Assembly (NCBI GenBank): GCA_015487635.1
Contig: WFPM01000052.1
Location: 1-48,447, forward strand
Source of the DNA: Rhodothermus sp.
GTDB lineage: Bacteria > Bacteroidota > Rhodothermia > Rhodothermales > Rhodothermaceae
Reading direction: 5' to 3'
Length of the DNA: 48,447 nucleotides
Shown here: positions 1 through 7,535 of the stretch, piece by piece
Layout: each line of letters starts with the position of its first letter
Position numbering within the stretch: the first letter of the stretch is position 1
Position numbers and translations under genes: made by a program
Notes under the pieces: model-generated
What the model saw: only the letters and a program-made list of their open reading frames with translations
The model's database searches: none
What the model was told of the DNA's origin: nothing

Positions 1-2
1 AA

Positions 3-74
3 CGGGAGGACTTGAAGGACAGCAGACGCTGGGTCCGCCAGATTCGCGCCGTCGAATGGGGCACATCGCAATGA
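3..74 (+). CDS. C-terminal fragment of a probable VapB-type antitoxin (5' end outside window)
   Basis: Only the last 23 codons are visible, reading REDLKDSRRWVRQIRAVEWG and ending with TGA at 72-74. The stop overlaps the ATG of the downstream PIN-domain gene in an ATGA arrangement, which is typical of translationally coupled antitoxin-toxin pairs. The identification as antitoxin rests on that position and not on a recognised DNA-binding domain, because the N-terminal half lies outside the window. The fragment is charged and Arg/Trp-rich, as the toxin-wrapping tail of such antitoxins often is. Confidence 0.5.
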   Translation, partial: REDLKDSRRWVRQIRAVEWGTSQ

Positions 75-458
75 GTCCGGTTGTTCTGATCGACACGGAC
101 GTTTTGATTGATGCCGGCCGTGGCGACAAACACGCGATTGCTTTACTGGAAACATGGGAGCGGAAAAATGTACGGCTGGCCGTCAGTGTGGTGACTATTG
201 GTAGGTTGTCGGAATAAGCGGGAGCAGCGGATTGTTGAACGCTTCTTGCGGCGTTTTGAAGTAGTACGACTTGATGAACTGATTTCCGATCAGGCTGTTG
301 CCCTGTTGAAGCAGTATCGACTGAGCCATGGCCTACTGATCGCCGATGCACTCATAGCGGCTACCGCTATGGTATACGATCTTCCGCTGGTGTCGAAGAA
401 TCAACGGGATTACCGCTTCATCGAAGGGTTGCGTTTACAACCTTACTTGCATAAATGA
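71..458 (+). pseudogene. Frameshifted VapC-like PIN-domain ribonuclease toxin
   Basis: The gene starts at ATG 71 with MSPVVLIDTDVLIDAGRG, the N-terminal PIN strand carrying acidic residues Asp8 and Asp10. This frame stops at TAA 215-217 after VVTIGRLSE. The rest of the PIN fold continues in another frame from 198 (VGCRNKREQR...) and includes the C-terminal acidic motif IADALIAATA and the VSKNQRDY strand, ending at 458. Intact relatives commonly read ...VTIMELVVGCRNKR; a loss of about 5 bases at 197-200 would explain both the frame change and the missing Met-Glu, the Glu being a metal ligand of the nuclease site. In VapBC systems the toxin cleaves RNA and the antitoxin blocks it. The product here should be inactive. 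A sequencing error is the alternative. Confidence 0.8.
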
Positions 459-492
459 GGGGCTGCCCGTCGCGGGCAGCCCCTCGCCTTTT
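457..492. terminator. Strong intrinsic terminator between vapC remnant and secG, possibly bidirectional
   Basis: A perfect 13-bp stem (457-469 with 473-485) closes a 3-base loop and is followed by a short T tract at 489-492. It sits between two convergent genes. An A/T-rich flank on the left (ATAAATGAG) could also let it end secG transcription on the minus strand. Confidence 0.85.
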
Positions 493-510
493 GCTGCCGA
501 AGAAGTCCGG

Positions 511-867
511 TCAATTCTGCTGGTTCTGCTGCGGGCCCTCCGACGGCGTGGGCGCGGGGACCGGTTGCTCGGTCGGCGGTACGGTCGGTTGTACCTGCTC
601 CTGCTGCGCCCGCTGCTGAATAATGCTCTCGCGGCGCTCGGTCGTGTCGATCGTGAAGTTCGTCAGGATGCACAGCACGATGAAGATGACGGCCAGCGTC
701 CACGTGGTCTTTTCCAGAATGTCGGGGGCCTGACGAGCTCCCAGCACCTGCTGGGCACCGCCCGCGGCAATGCCGGCCAGGCCGCCGCCGCGTCCGCTCT
801 GCAGCAGCACCACCAGCACCAGCAGAATCGCAATCAGCGTAATCAGAATGATCAGAAACGTAAACAT
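511..867 (-). CDS. secG: Preprotein translocase subunit SecG
   Basis: SecG is the small accessory subunit of the SecYEG channel in the inner membrane and assists SecA-driven export. The 118-residue product has two transmembrane helices (about residues 2-22 and 55-74) joined by the characteristic loop LQSGRGGGLAGIAAGGAQQ, which is the family signature. Beyond residue 75 there is a Gln/Pro-rich tail ending GPQQNQQN that is not part of the conserved core and is probably disordered. It is the last gene of a minus-strand run (BamA-like, rsmE, YbjQ-family, Nudix) but has a plausible promoter of its own in the end of the Nudix gene, and a strong terminator follows it. Confidence 0.95.
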   Translation of the reverse strand: MFTFLIILITLIAILLVLVVLLQSGRGGGLAGIAAGGAQQVLGARQAPDILEKTTWTLAVIFIVLCILTNFTIDTTERRESIIQQRAQQEQVQPTVPPTEQPVPAPTPSEGPQQNQQN

Positions 868-906
868 GAGCGTCCGCGCATGTTAAGGTCGTGACAATCG
901 TTCTTA

Positions 907-938
907 CAAAGATACGGCGGGAGTCCGCGTTTATCCAA
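907..938 (-). promoter_or_regulatory. Candidate Bacteroidota-type promoter for secG
   Basis: On the minus strand TTGG (935-938) is followed after 20 bases by TATCTTTG (907-914), about 40 bases upstream of the secG start. This resembles the TTTG/TTG - N17-23 - TAnnTTTG consensus known for Bacteroidota primary sigma factor promoters. The upstream box lies in the last codons of the Nudix gene. No transcript evidence is available. Confidence 0.4.
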
Positions 939-1485
939 CGTCCTTGCCGTTTTTTTGAAGAAAGGCTTCGGCCAGCAGCAGGGCGGCCGTCGATTTCATG
1001 TCGGCGATTTCACCGCGCCGGGCTTTGGCGAAGGCTTCTTCCAGCGGCATGCGGACCACGTCGAGCCATTCCCCTTCGGCCAACTGCTGACGGCCTGCCT
1101 CCAGATCACGGGCCAGGTAGAAATGGATAATCTCGTTGCTGTAGCCGATGCAAGGATAAAGCGAGGCCAGGTGAATCAGCGTGCGGGCACGCCAGCCGGT
1201 TTCTTCCTCCAACTCGCGTCGCGCTACGGTTTCGGGATCTTCGCCGGGACGGTCCAGTTTGCCGGCCGGAACCTCCAGAAAAAAGCGGCGGGGCGGATAG
1301 CGAAACTGCCGCACCAGCACCGTGGTGCCGTCCGAAAACAGCGGCACCACGGCCGAGGCACCCGGATGATCGATCCACTCGCGCACCGAATGGCGGCCGT
1401 CCGGCAATGCCACCTCGTCTCGATACACCTTGAGCAGGCGTCCGTCGAAGACCTGCTCGGACTTGAGCGTCCGTTCTTCGGCCAT
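931..1485 (-). CDS. Nudix hydrolase, probable ADP-ribose pyrophosphatase
   Basis: The protein has 184 residues from the ATG at 1485; codons upstream of it run into intergenic sequence, and the family begins close to this Met. The Nudix box reads GKLDRPGEDPETVARRELEE followed by ETGW. The REL-EE-TG part, which binds the catalytic metals, is perfect, but the spacing from the first Gly to the first Glu is one residue longer than the classical GX5E. The preceding strand VRQFRYPPRRFFLEVPAGKL is typical of NudF/ADP-ribose pyrophosphatases, which hydrolyse ADP-ribose to AMP and ribose 5-phosphate and limit toxic ADP-ribose. It lies in a minus-strand gene run with the YbjQ-family gene and rsmE. The exact substrate is inferred. 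Confidence 0.88.
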   Translation of the reverse strand: MAEERTLKSEQVFDGRLLKVYRDEVALPDGRHSVREWIDHPGASAVVPLFSDGTTVLVRQFRYPPRRFFLEVPAGKLDRPGEDPETVARRELEEETGWRARTLIHLASLYPCIGYSNEIIHFYLARDLEAGRQQLAEGEWLDVVRMPLEEAFAKARRGEIADMKSTAALLLAEAFLQKNGKDVG

Positions 1486-1581
1486 ACGTAACGTTCGGTT
1501 TGCCAGCGAATCGGCCCAAACTACGACGGACGGACCTCCATCGCGCAGCTCCCGGCAATTTTCTCTCAAAAATCGAAGCAC

Positions 1582-1908
1582 CTACGCCACGGTGACGGCC
1601 GTGCCGCTGACGCTGACCATGAGCATGTTGCCGCCGCCTCCGATCTGAATCGTCTCGTAGTCGATATCGATACCCACGATGGCATTGGCGCCGAGTTGGC
1701 GGGCTTCTTCTTCCATCTCGGCGAAGGCCAGCTCGCGCGCCTTGCGCAGTTCTTTTTCGTAGGCGGCCGAGCGTCCGCCGATGATGTCGCGGATGCCGGC
1801 AAAGAGATCCCGGAAAACATTGGCGCCCAGAATGGCCTCGCCGGTTACGATCCCATGGTACTTCGTGATGCGGCGTCCTTCGATGGAGGAGGTCGTGCTT
1901 TTGAGCAT
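1582..1908 (-). CDS. YbjQ/UPF0145 family heavy-metal-binding-domain protein
   Basis: This 108-residue protein matches the YbjQ family throughout. The N-terminal strand ends in [20 protein letters not shown], a central helix carries [18 protein letters not shown], then comes [16 protein letters not shown] and a C-terminal Gly-rich strand ending SVSGTAVTV. Family members are small cytoplasmic proteins that form oligomeric rings; their function is not established, although the fold is called heavy-metal-binding. A good ribosome-binding site (GGGAAGGA) precedes the ATG. The gene lies 18 bp downstream of rsmE and is probably cotranscribed with it. Confidence 0.9.
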   Translation of the reverse strand: MLKSTTSSIEGRRITKYHGIVTGEAILGANVFRDLFAGIRDIIGGRSAAYEKELRKARELAFAEMEEEARQLGANAIVGIDIDYETIQIGGGGNMLMVSVSGTAVTVA

Positions 1909-1926
1909 GGTCCTTCCCGGTCTGGT

Positions 1927-2646
1927 TTATTGGTGGTCCTGACAGATCAGAAACGCACTGGCGGCTACCAGTGCGGCGGTTTCGGCGCGGAGGCGACGCG
2001 CGCCCAGCGACACCGTCTGGAAGCCGGCCGCTTCAGCCTGAAGGACTTCGTCGTTGGTGAAGCCGCCCTCGGGGCCGATGAGCACGAGCGCATCGCCGAT
2101 CGGTCGGCGAAGCAGTTCGTGTATGGGGTGGCGCGGGCGGTCGGGCTGCTCGTGGCAGAGCAGGCGAAGCGAGGCTGAATCGTGCAGCACGTCCGCAAAG
2201 GGCCGAGGGGCATGTAGTCGGGGCAGGCGGCTGCGGCCGCACTGCTTCATGGCGGCGACGAGGAGCCGCCGGGCGCGTTCCGGACGAAAATGCGTGCGCT
2301 CGGTGCGGGCCGTGATCAGCGGCACGATGGCTGCAACGCCCAGCTCGACGGCTTTTTCCAGGAAGGTCTCGAAGCGGGCCGTCTGCTTGAGCAGCGCCAG
2401 CCCGACGGTCAGTCGGTAGGGCGGCTCGCCAACTTCCCGGCGTGTTTCCAGCACGCGTCCCTGTACACGGCGGCGGTCTACCTGCTCCAGCCGCAGACGA
2501 TGCCAGCCGCCCACTCCGTCCACGACGATCACCTCGTCGCCCGGCCGGTGGCGCAGCACACGCGCGGCGTGGTGGGCCTCGTCGTCGGGCAGTCGGACCC
2601 ACCCGTCCCGAAAAGCTTCCGGAGGCGCGTAGAAGGTGGTGGTCAT
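1927..2646 (-). CDS. rsmE: 16S rRNA (uracil(1498)-N(3))-methyltransferase RsmE
   Basis: RsmE methylates N3 of U1498 in the decoding region of 16S rRNA using S-adenosylmethionine. The 239-residue length is normal. The N-terminal PUA-like domain includes DDEAHHAARVLRHRPGD, which matches the usual H-x-x-x-VLR-x-x-x-GD pattern. The C-terminal SPOUT trefoil-knot domain contains the SAM-binding signatures LIGPEGGFTNDEV and LGARRLRAETAAL, both close to the family consensus. It starts 2 bp after the stop of the BamA-like gene and is therefore almost certainly cotranscribed with it. Confidence 0.96.
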   Translation of the reverse strand: MTTTFYAPPEAFRDGWVRLPDDEAHHAARVLRHRPGDEVIVVDGVGGWHRLRLEQVDRRRVQGRVLETRREVGEPPYRLTVGLALLKQTARFETFLEKAVELGVAAIVPLITARTERTHFRPERARRLLVAAMKQCGRSRLPRLHAPRPFADVLHDSASLRLLCHEQPDRPRHPIHELLRRPIGDALVLIGPEGGFTNDEVLQAEAAGFQTVSLGARRLRAETAALVAASAFLICQDHQ

Positions 2647-2648
2647 GA

Positions 2649-4235
2649 TTAGAGCGCAAAAAACAGTTGCAAATGAATCCGGCCGTCCAGCAGCGGCTCG
2701 TCCGGGTTCAGCGCGTAGCTCAGGTTGAGCAATCCCGCACCGGTCTGCAATTGGATCCCAAGCCCGTAGCCCGGATGCCAGGCAGCCCGGGGATCGGTGC
2801 CAGGCAGCGATGGGGTGGCCACGTAGCCCAGATCCAGAAATCCAAAGATAAAAGTCGGCGGTGTCAACAGGTAACGAATTTCGGCCAGCAGGCGGGCGGT
2901 CCGGTGGCCGGCAAACTGCTCTTCGTTATAGCCGCGCAGCGAACGGGCGCCACCCAGGCGATAGAGATCCGCCGCGTCGTACCGGTCGGCGCGCAGCAGG
3001 GCCAGCTCGCCGCCGCCGACGAACACCAGCCGGTCGGTCAGTGGCCCGTAGAGGCGCAGGGTGGCTTCAAGGCGATCTTGGCGGAAGCGTTCGCGTACCC
3101 GGAGCGTATCGCCATCGCTCACCTGGCGGGTGCTCCGGGCTTTGCGGCCGCGTTCGGCCTGGACCGTCAGCGACAGCCCCCGACGCGGTGCGAGCGGATG
3201 ATCCAGTTGCTCCCAGCGCAGCCCAACCCCGAGCAGCGTGGCCGTCCCCCGGGCGATGCGCTGCCGCCTGCCTTCCAGGCGCAGGCCGGCGGGACCGGGG
3301 CGAGTGGCCTCGCGTCGCCAGGAAACCGTTAGCTGCAGGCCGGATGGAAAGCGGTAGCCCAGCGCCAGCCGGAAATCCTGACGGTTGTAGGTGGAATCCT
3401 GCTGGCGTCCGGCAAAACCCAGGCGAAGTGAGAACGACGTACTCAGTAGGAACGGATCGGCAGCTTCCAGTCGGAAGCGGCTGATGCGGCCGGGCAGCCG
3501 CTCCAGCTGCACGTCCAGTTCTCGGCCGGCGCCGAAAAGGTGGCGAAGTTGCAGATGGCCACTGCCCACCACGCCACCGGCACCTGCGCCGGGTGGCTGG
3601 TAGCCCAGCAGCAGGTCGAACGATCCGGGCGGGGCTTCTTCCAGCGAAAAGACCAGCGCGGCGGTAGAGTCGCCGGTCAGGTACAGCTCCGGCGGATCGA
3701 CGCGGCGAAACAGGCCCGTGGTGGCCAGTCGTTCGGCCATGCGCTCCGGGTTGAAAGCTTTTAGGGCGCGGCCCGGTCGCAGGTCCAACAGCCGCTCCAC
3801 AAAGGCAGGGCGGGTGCGGCGGGCACCCCGGAGCACAATGCGATTCAGGTACAGGCGAGGGCCGGGTTCCACGGCAAGGGCCAGCAGCAACCGATCGGGA
3901 TGGGCGGGATCCTGGTCGAGCTGGCGAATGATGACGCGGGCCAGCGGGTAGCCCGCCTCGGCGTAGCGGCGAGCGATGGCTTCCAGTACGGCCTGCAGCC
4001 GTCCGGCGTCTAGGTGATCTCCCGGCCGAAACGGCAGCGCAGCCCGAACGACCTCGGCCGAAAGCGGACCACTCTTGAGAATACGAATCGTACCCAGCCT
4101 GAACGAAGCGGCAACGTGGGACACACTATCGGAAGGCGGGGAGGACTGGGCGTAAAGCAGACGGCTTGTGCCGAACCCGACCAGCAGGCCGACGTACACC
4201 AGGCACCTGCCTGCAAACCACCGGAGGTTGTCCAT
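2649..4235 (-). CDS. BamA/TamA-like outer-membrane beta-barrel protein with POTRA repeats
   Basis: The 528-residue protein starts with a signal peptide (hydrophobic CLVYVGLLVGFGTSRLLYA, cleavage near residue 30). About residues 45-195 hold two POTRA-like repeats, recognisable from EAIARRYAEAGYPLARVII and LRGARRTRPAFVERLLDLRPG. The remainder is a 16-strand-type barrel with the family element GGARSLRGYNEEQFAG, the RGY/F-type motif of the inward-folding loop of Omp85 proteins, and an aromatic C-terminus (LQLFFAL). Omp85 proteins insert or translocate outer-membrane proteins. With only about two POTRAs it resembles TamA or a patatin-less surface antigen more than the main BamA, which usually has five. 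Its start codon overlaps that of divergent mutY. Confidence 0.85.
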   Translation of the reverse strand: MDNLRWFAGRCLVYVGLLVGFGTSRLLYAQSSPPSDSVSHVAASFRLGTIRILKSGPLSAEVVRAALPFRPGDHLDAGRLQAVLEAIARRYAEAGYPLARVIIRQLDQDPAHPDRLLLALAVEPGPRLYLNRIVLRGARRTRPAFVERLLDLRPGRALKAFNPERMAERLATTGLFRRVDPPELYLTGDSTAALVFSLEEAPPGSFDLLLGYQPPGAGAGGVVGSGHLQLRHLFGAGRELDVQLERLPGRISRFRLEAADPFLLSTSFSLRLGFAGRQQDSTYNRQDFRLALGYRFPSGLQLTVSWRREATRPGPAGLRLEGRRQRIARGTATLLGVGLRWEQLDHPLAPRRGLSLTVQAERGRKARSTRQVSDGDTLRVRERFRQDRLEATLRLYGPLTDRLVFVGGGELALLRADRYDAADLYRLGGARSLRGYNEEQFAGHRTARLLAEIRYLLTPPTFIFGFLDLGYVATPSLPGTDPRAAWHPGYGLGIQLQTGAGLLNLSYALNPDEPLLDGRIHLQLFFAL

Positions 4236-5376
4236 GAGCCGCCGCGCTTCGTCCAGGTCGTATCTGGATCGTCTGACGCCCGCCCTTCGGGAGACGTTTC
4301 ACGGGCTGATCGACTGGTATCGCCGGCACGCACGCGATCTGCCCTGGCGACGTACGCGGGATCCCTACCGCATCTGGGTAGCGGAGGTTATGCTGCAGCA
4401 GACGCGCGTCGATCAGGCCGGTCCGTACTACAAACGTTTCCTCAAGGCCTTTCCAACCGTCGAAGCGCTGGCGGCCGCTTCGCTCGACGAAGTGCTGCGC
4501 TGCTGGGAAGGGCTGGGTTACTACGCGCGGGCCCGCAACCTGCACCGGGCGGCACGCCAGCTCGTCGCGGAGCATGGCGGTCGGTTGCCGACAAACTACG
4601 AGGCGTTGCGTCGGTTGCCCGGCGTCGGACCGTACACGGCGGCCGCCGTGGCTTCCATCGCCTTCGGTGAGCCTCGCGCTGTGCTCGACGGCAATGTGAT
4701 CCGAGTGCTGACGCGCGTGCTGGCTGTGGAAGACGACGTCCGAGCGTCGGCCACGCGTCGGGCGCTTCAGAAGGTAGCCGATGCACTAATTCCGGTCAAG
4801 GCGCCCGGAACGTTCAATCAGGCGCTGATGGAGTTAGGGGCCACCGTCTGCACGCCCGTGCAGCCACGTTGCAGCGCCTGTCCGCTCCGCAAGGCGTGTC
4901 GGGCGCGAGCCCTGGGCGATCCGACGGCCTTTCCGGTGCAGGCGCCCCGGACACCGGTGCCGCACTACGAAGTAGCCCTGGGGCTTCTCTTCAACGAAGA
5001 GGGCGCAGTGCTCATTCAGCGCCGGCCGGAAGACGGACTGCTGGGCGGCCTCTGGGAGTTTCCGGGAGGTAAACGCGAACCGGGCGAATCGCTTGAAGCT
5101 GCCTGCGCACGCGAGCTGCACGAAGAACTGGGCGTGCGCGTGGCGGTGGGTCCCTGTCTGGCCACGGTGCGCCATGCCTATACCCACTTCCGGGTAACAC
5201 TGTATGCATTTCACTGCACACTTCAGGAAGGGGTACCGCGCTCGCGGGCCGGATTGCCGCTACGCTGGGTTCCGCTGGACGAACTGGATCGCTACGCGTT
5301 TCCACGCGCCAACCGACGCCTGATCGAACTGCTCAAGCAGCGCCGCCTTCAGCCCGGCCTCTTTGATGGAGTGTAG
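4234..5376 (+). CDS. mutY: A/G-specific adenine DNA glycosylase MutY
   Basis: MutY removes adenine mispaired with 8-oxoguanine during base-excision repair. The 380-residue product has the normal layout. The HhH-GPD domain carries catalytic Glu51 in VAEVMLQQT and Asp152 in the LDGNV motif after the hairpin LPGVGPYTAAAVA. The 4Fe-4S loop is formed by Cys206, Cys213, Cys216 and Cys222 (C-x6-C-x2-C-x5-C). A C-terminal Nudix-like 8-oxoG recognition domain begins near residue 245 with VALGLLFNEEGAVLIQRR. The start at 4234 is chosen because CCGGAGG lies 7 bases upstream and the family begins here; it overlaps the divergent start of the BamA-like gene by two bases. Confidence 0.97.
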   Translation: MSRRASSRSYLDRLTPALRETFHGLIDWYRRHARDLPWRRTRDPYRIWVAEVMLQQTRVDQAGPYYKRFLKAFPTVEALAAASLDEVLRCWEGLGYYARARNLHRAARQLVAEHGGRLPTNYEALRRLPGVGPYTAAAVASIAFGEPRAVLDGNVIRVLTRVLAVEDDVRASATRRALQKVADALIPVKAPGTFNQALMELGATVCTPVQPRCSACPLRKACRARALGDPTAFPVQAPRTPVPHYEVALGLLFNEEGAVLIQRRPEDGLLGGLWEFPGGKREPGESLEAACARELHEELGVRVAVGPCLATVRHAYTHFRVTLYAFHCTLQEGVPRSRAGLPLRWVPLDELDRYAFPRANRRLIELLKQRRLQPGLFDGV

Positions 5377-5516
5377 TACGATTTCCTCAAGGCGATCGGC
5401 CAGGCAAAAAGCGTTGCCTGCACCGGTTATCCGAAAGACAGAGAAAGGCCAGCAGGTCATGCAACTATTGCCGATAGATTTAGTATGTCCTGTTACGGGG
5501 CAATTGAGGCAACACG

Positions 5517-6011
5517 ATGGATCTGCTGGAAATCATTCTGTTGATTGTTATTACGTACGGCCTGCTTGCTGCCGGTCGGAAAAAGACCCGCGCAAAAAAG
5601 CAGCCGTCCCGGACGGCTTCGCCGCCAGATCCGGCGCTGGAGGAGGCGTTGCGTGAGATCCGCGAAGCCCTGCGCTGGCCGGAGCCCGAAACGAAGCGGG
5701 AGACGCGGGCGCCTGCGGACGAGGAGTTTCACAGCCTGGAGCAGACGCGCACGCTGGAAAGTCGGACGCCCGAGTTTCGCAGCTTGGAGGCGGCTCCGCT
5801 GGAGACTTCGTTTCGTAGCATGCCGGAACCCGACGAAAGGCCCCTGTCGGACTCCGAACCCGCCCGGAGTCAGGAACGGGCACGTTTCTGGCTCGGACGC
5901 CTGCGGCAGCGCGAAAGCATTCGCGAGGCCATCGTGCTGGCCGAACTGCTGGGGCCGCCCCGGGCGCGGCGTCCCTGGCGGCCCCGCATCGGCTCAGATT
6001 ACATCGGATGA
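5517..6011 (+). CDS. Hypothetical membrane-anchored protein
   Basis: No family was recognised. The 164-residue product has one N-terminal hydrophobic helix (LLEIILLIVITYGLLAA, residues 3-19) followed by a basic stop-transfer segment GRKKTRAKK, so the bulk should face the cytoplasm. Residues 35-125 are charged and low in hydrophobic content, probably disordered. The last 40 residues form a more ordered segment, RARFWLGRLRQRESIREAIV, that ends in a proline/arginine-rich tail. The final segment SIREAIVLAELLGPPRA resembles a short conserved tail seen on otherwise variable Bacteroidota proteins, but that is only an impression. Its 3' end overlaps the convergent next gene by 18 bp. Confidence 0.7.
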   Translation: MDLLEIILLIVITYGLLAAGRKKTRAKKQPSRTASPPDPALEEALREIREALRWPEPETKRETRAPADEEFHSLEQTRTLESRTPEFRSLEAAPLETSFRSMPEPDERPLSDSEPARSQERARFWLGRLRQRESIREAIVLAELLGPPRARRPWRPRIGSDYIG

Positions 6012-6488
6012 AGCGGAAGTATCCTCCTCGGCGGGCCCCTTCTTAAAGGTGGCCGCACCGATCACTCCGCCGATAAGGCCGATCAGGCCGCCGATCACCG
6101 CACCAATCAGCAGGCCAATCGGTCCGGTAAACATACGAGTAATGCGAAGGGCCATTTCCGCCTGCTCGGGCGGCATCTGGCTCAGCTGTCCGCTGGCCTC
6201 CATGGCGGCGATCGGGTCGGGCAGTACTCCGAGCTGGATGAGCAAAATGGCCAGTACGCCGCTTACCAGGGCGGCCACGATGCCGGCCAGGAGACCCATC
6301 ACGGCGCCCTGGCCACCGGGAAGCGTCACCTGGTAGCTGTTCGTGTAGTGCCAGACGGCCAGCATCCCGGCGCCGATGTAAAGCAGGCAGGCCAGGCAGC
6401 CGCCGACGACTGGGATTTGGGAAACCAGCACATTGGCGACACCCACCACCGCGCCGCCCAGCAGGATGGAGGGTAGCTTTTCCTTCAT
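5994..6488 (-). CDS. Hypothetical multi-pass membrane protein
   Basis: The 164-residue protein has about four transmembrane segments: residues 7-27, 29-47, 62-90 and 120-147. The last is extremely glycine-rich (IGAVIGGLIGLIGGVIGAA), a packing motif often found in small oligomeric membrane proteins. A polar loop with PDPIAAMEASGQLSQMPPEQ separates the third and fourth segments. It resembles DUF4199-like uncharacterised proteins in overall shape, but no assignment is made. The next gene on the same strand (DUF2085 family) also encodes a membrane protein and ends 44 bp upstream, so the two may be cotranscribed. Confidence 0.72.
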   Translation of the reverse strand: MKEKLPSILLGGAVVGVANVLVSQIPVVGGCLACLLYIGAGMLAVWHYTNSYQVTLPGGQGAVMGLLAGIVAALVSGVLAILLIQLGVLPDPIAAMEASGQLSQMPPEQAEMALRITRMFTGPIGLLIGAVIGGLIGLIGGVIGAATFKKGPAEEDTSASSDVI

Positions 6489-6532
6489 AATCCGTTATTG
6501 CATTAGTTGGTGAATTGTATAATCGGGTGAAG

Positions 6533-7000
6533 TCAGGCCGGTTGGGGTTGCAGGTTGCGTGGTGTACGACAGAGCGTTGTGGTGAGGAGCAAGCCGGCCC
6601 CCAGACCAAACCAAAGGCCGGTGAGCGTGCGACTGAACGGTGTGTTATGCCACAGGTGAACGAGCTGAAGACCCCAGTCCAGCGCCGGAGGCAAGAGCGC
6701 CACGCTCAGTACCAGGGGCGCCTTCCGGTAAATCCACTGCGCTCCGGCGCCAAGTAGCGGAAGCAGCAGTGATCCCAGGAAAAGGCCGGTATAGATCCCG
6801 TAGCAGCGCTGGCAGACGGCCAGTTGAACCCCGTCGATCCAGAACGAGCGGTCGGGTAGCTGATGACATACCGGCGCAAAGGCCGCCATGAGCAACGCCC
6901 GCACCGAGGGCGACACGAACGGCGGCAGCGAGACCAGCAGCAGAAGCAGACCGGTAACGCCGAGCGGCAGCAGCCACGTTCGGGATGATTGTAACGCCAT
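6533..7000 (-). CDS. DUF2085 family membrane protein
   Basis: The 155-residue product is recognised as DUF2085 from its signature: VCHQLPDRSFWIDGVQLAVC followed by QRCYGIYTGL, with the conserved Cys-His and Cys-x-x-Cys pattern (VCQRC). There are four or five hydrophobic segments. The function of the family is unknown. The conserved Cys/His pairs suggest metal or heme binding near the membrane, which is inference. The ATG at 7000 is preferred because it begins MALQSSRTW directly before the first hydrophobic helix; a GTG at 7024 in the same frame is an alternative. The gene diverges from groES. Confidence 0.85.
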   Translation of the reverse strand: MALQSSRTWLLPLGVTGLLLLLVSLPPFVSPSVRALLMAAFAPVCHQLPDRSFWIDGVQLAVCQRCYGIYTGLFLGSLLLPLLGAGAQWIYRKAPLVLSVALLPPALDWGLQLVHLWHNTPFSRTLTGLWFGLGAGLLLTTTLCRTPRNLQPQPA

Positions 7001-7126
7001 GGTTATAAATGAATACCTGAACACTACGCCCTTTAAAACTACACATTCTGGCCGTTTTATGCCAGTTTGTTTTGAGATTTCTTCACCGACGCTCGGAACT
7101 CGTCCGAAAAACGAGCGGTTGAAGGC

Positions 7127-7153
7127 TTAGCACTCTAAAGAGGAGAGTGCTAA
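7127..7153 (+). promoter_or_regulatory. CIRCE operator (HrcA-binding site) of groESL
   Basis: TTAGCACTC, nine bases, GAGTGCTAA: a perfect match to the CIRCE inverted repeat bound by the heat-shock repressor HrcA. It lies 80 bp upstream of the groES start. It implies that hrcA exists elsewhere in the genome and that groESL is derepressed on heat shock. The operator also lies in the shared upstream region of the divergent DUF2085 gene, which might be influenced by it. Confidence 0.97.
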
Positions 7154-7232
7154 CAAATCTTAATCAATCCTTGAAAATCTGATCGGGGTTGCTTCATCCA
7201 CCAACTGTAAAAAAACCATGGAGGTGCGCGAT

Positions 7233-7535
7233 ATGGCAAAGGTTAAAATCAAGCCGCTGAGCGACCGGGTGGTGATCAAGCCGGAGCCACCGGAGGAGAA
7301 GACCGAAAGCGGTCTGTACATTCCGGACACGGCCAAGGAGAAGCCGCAGCGAGGTACAGTGATCGCCGTCGGGCCCGGTCGTGTGGAGAACGGGACCAAG
7401 ATCGAGATGAGCGTGAAGGAGGGGGATAAGGTGCTCTACGGCAAGTATGCCGGCACCGAGATCACGATCGACGGCGAGGAGTACCTTATTATGCGGGAGA
7501 CGGACATCCTGGGCATCATCGAAGAGGAGAAGTAA
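7233..7535 (+). CDS. groES: Co-chaperonin GroES
   Basis: GroES is the heptameric lid of the GroEL folding chamber. The 100-residue protein begins [17 protein letters not shown] and has the mobile loop [19 protein letters not shown] that contacts GroEL, followed by [19 protein letters not shown] and the end DILGIIEEE. The ATG at 7233 is chosen because GGAGGTG lies 6 bases upstream; an earlier in-frame ATG at 7218 sits on top of that ribosome-binding site and would add five unconserved residues. Transcription is controlled by the upstream CIRCE element. Confidence 0.98.
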   Translation: MAKVKIKPLSDRVVIKPEPPEEKTESGLYIPDTAKEKPQRGTVIAVGPGRVENGTKIEMSVKEGDKVLYGKYAGTEITIDGEEYLIMRETDILGIIEEEK

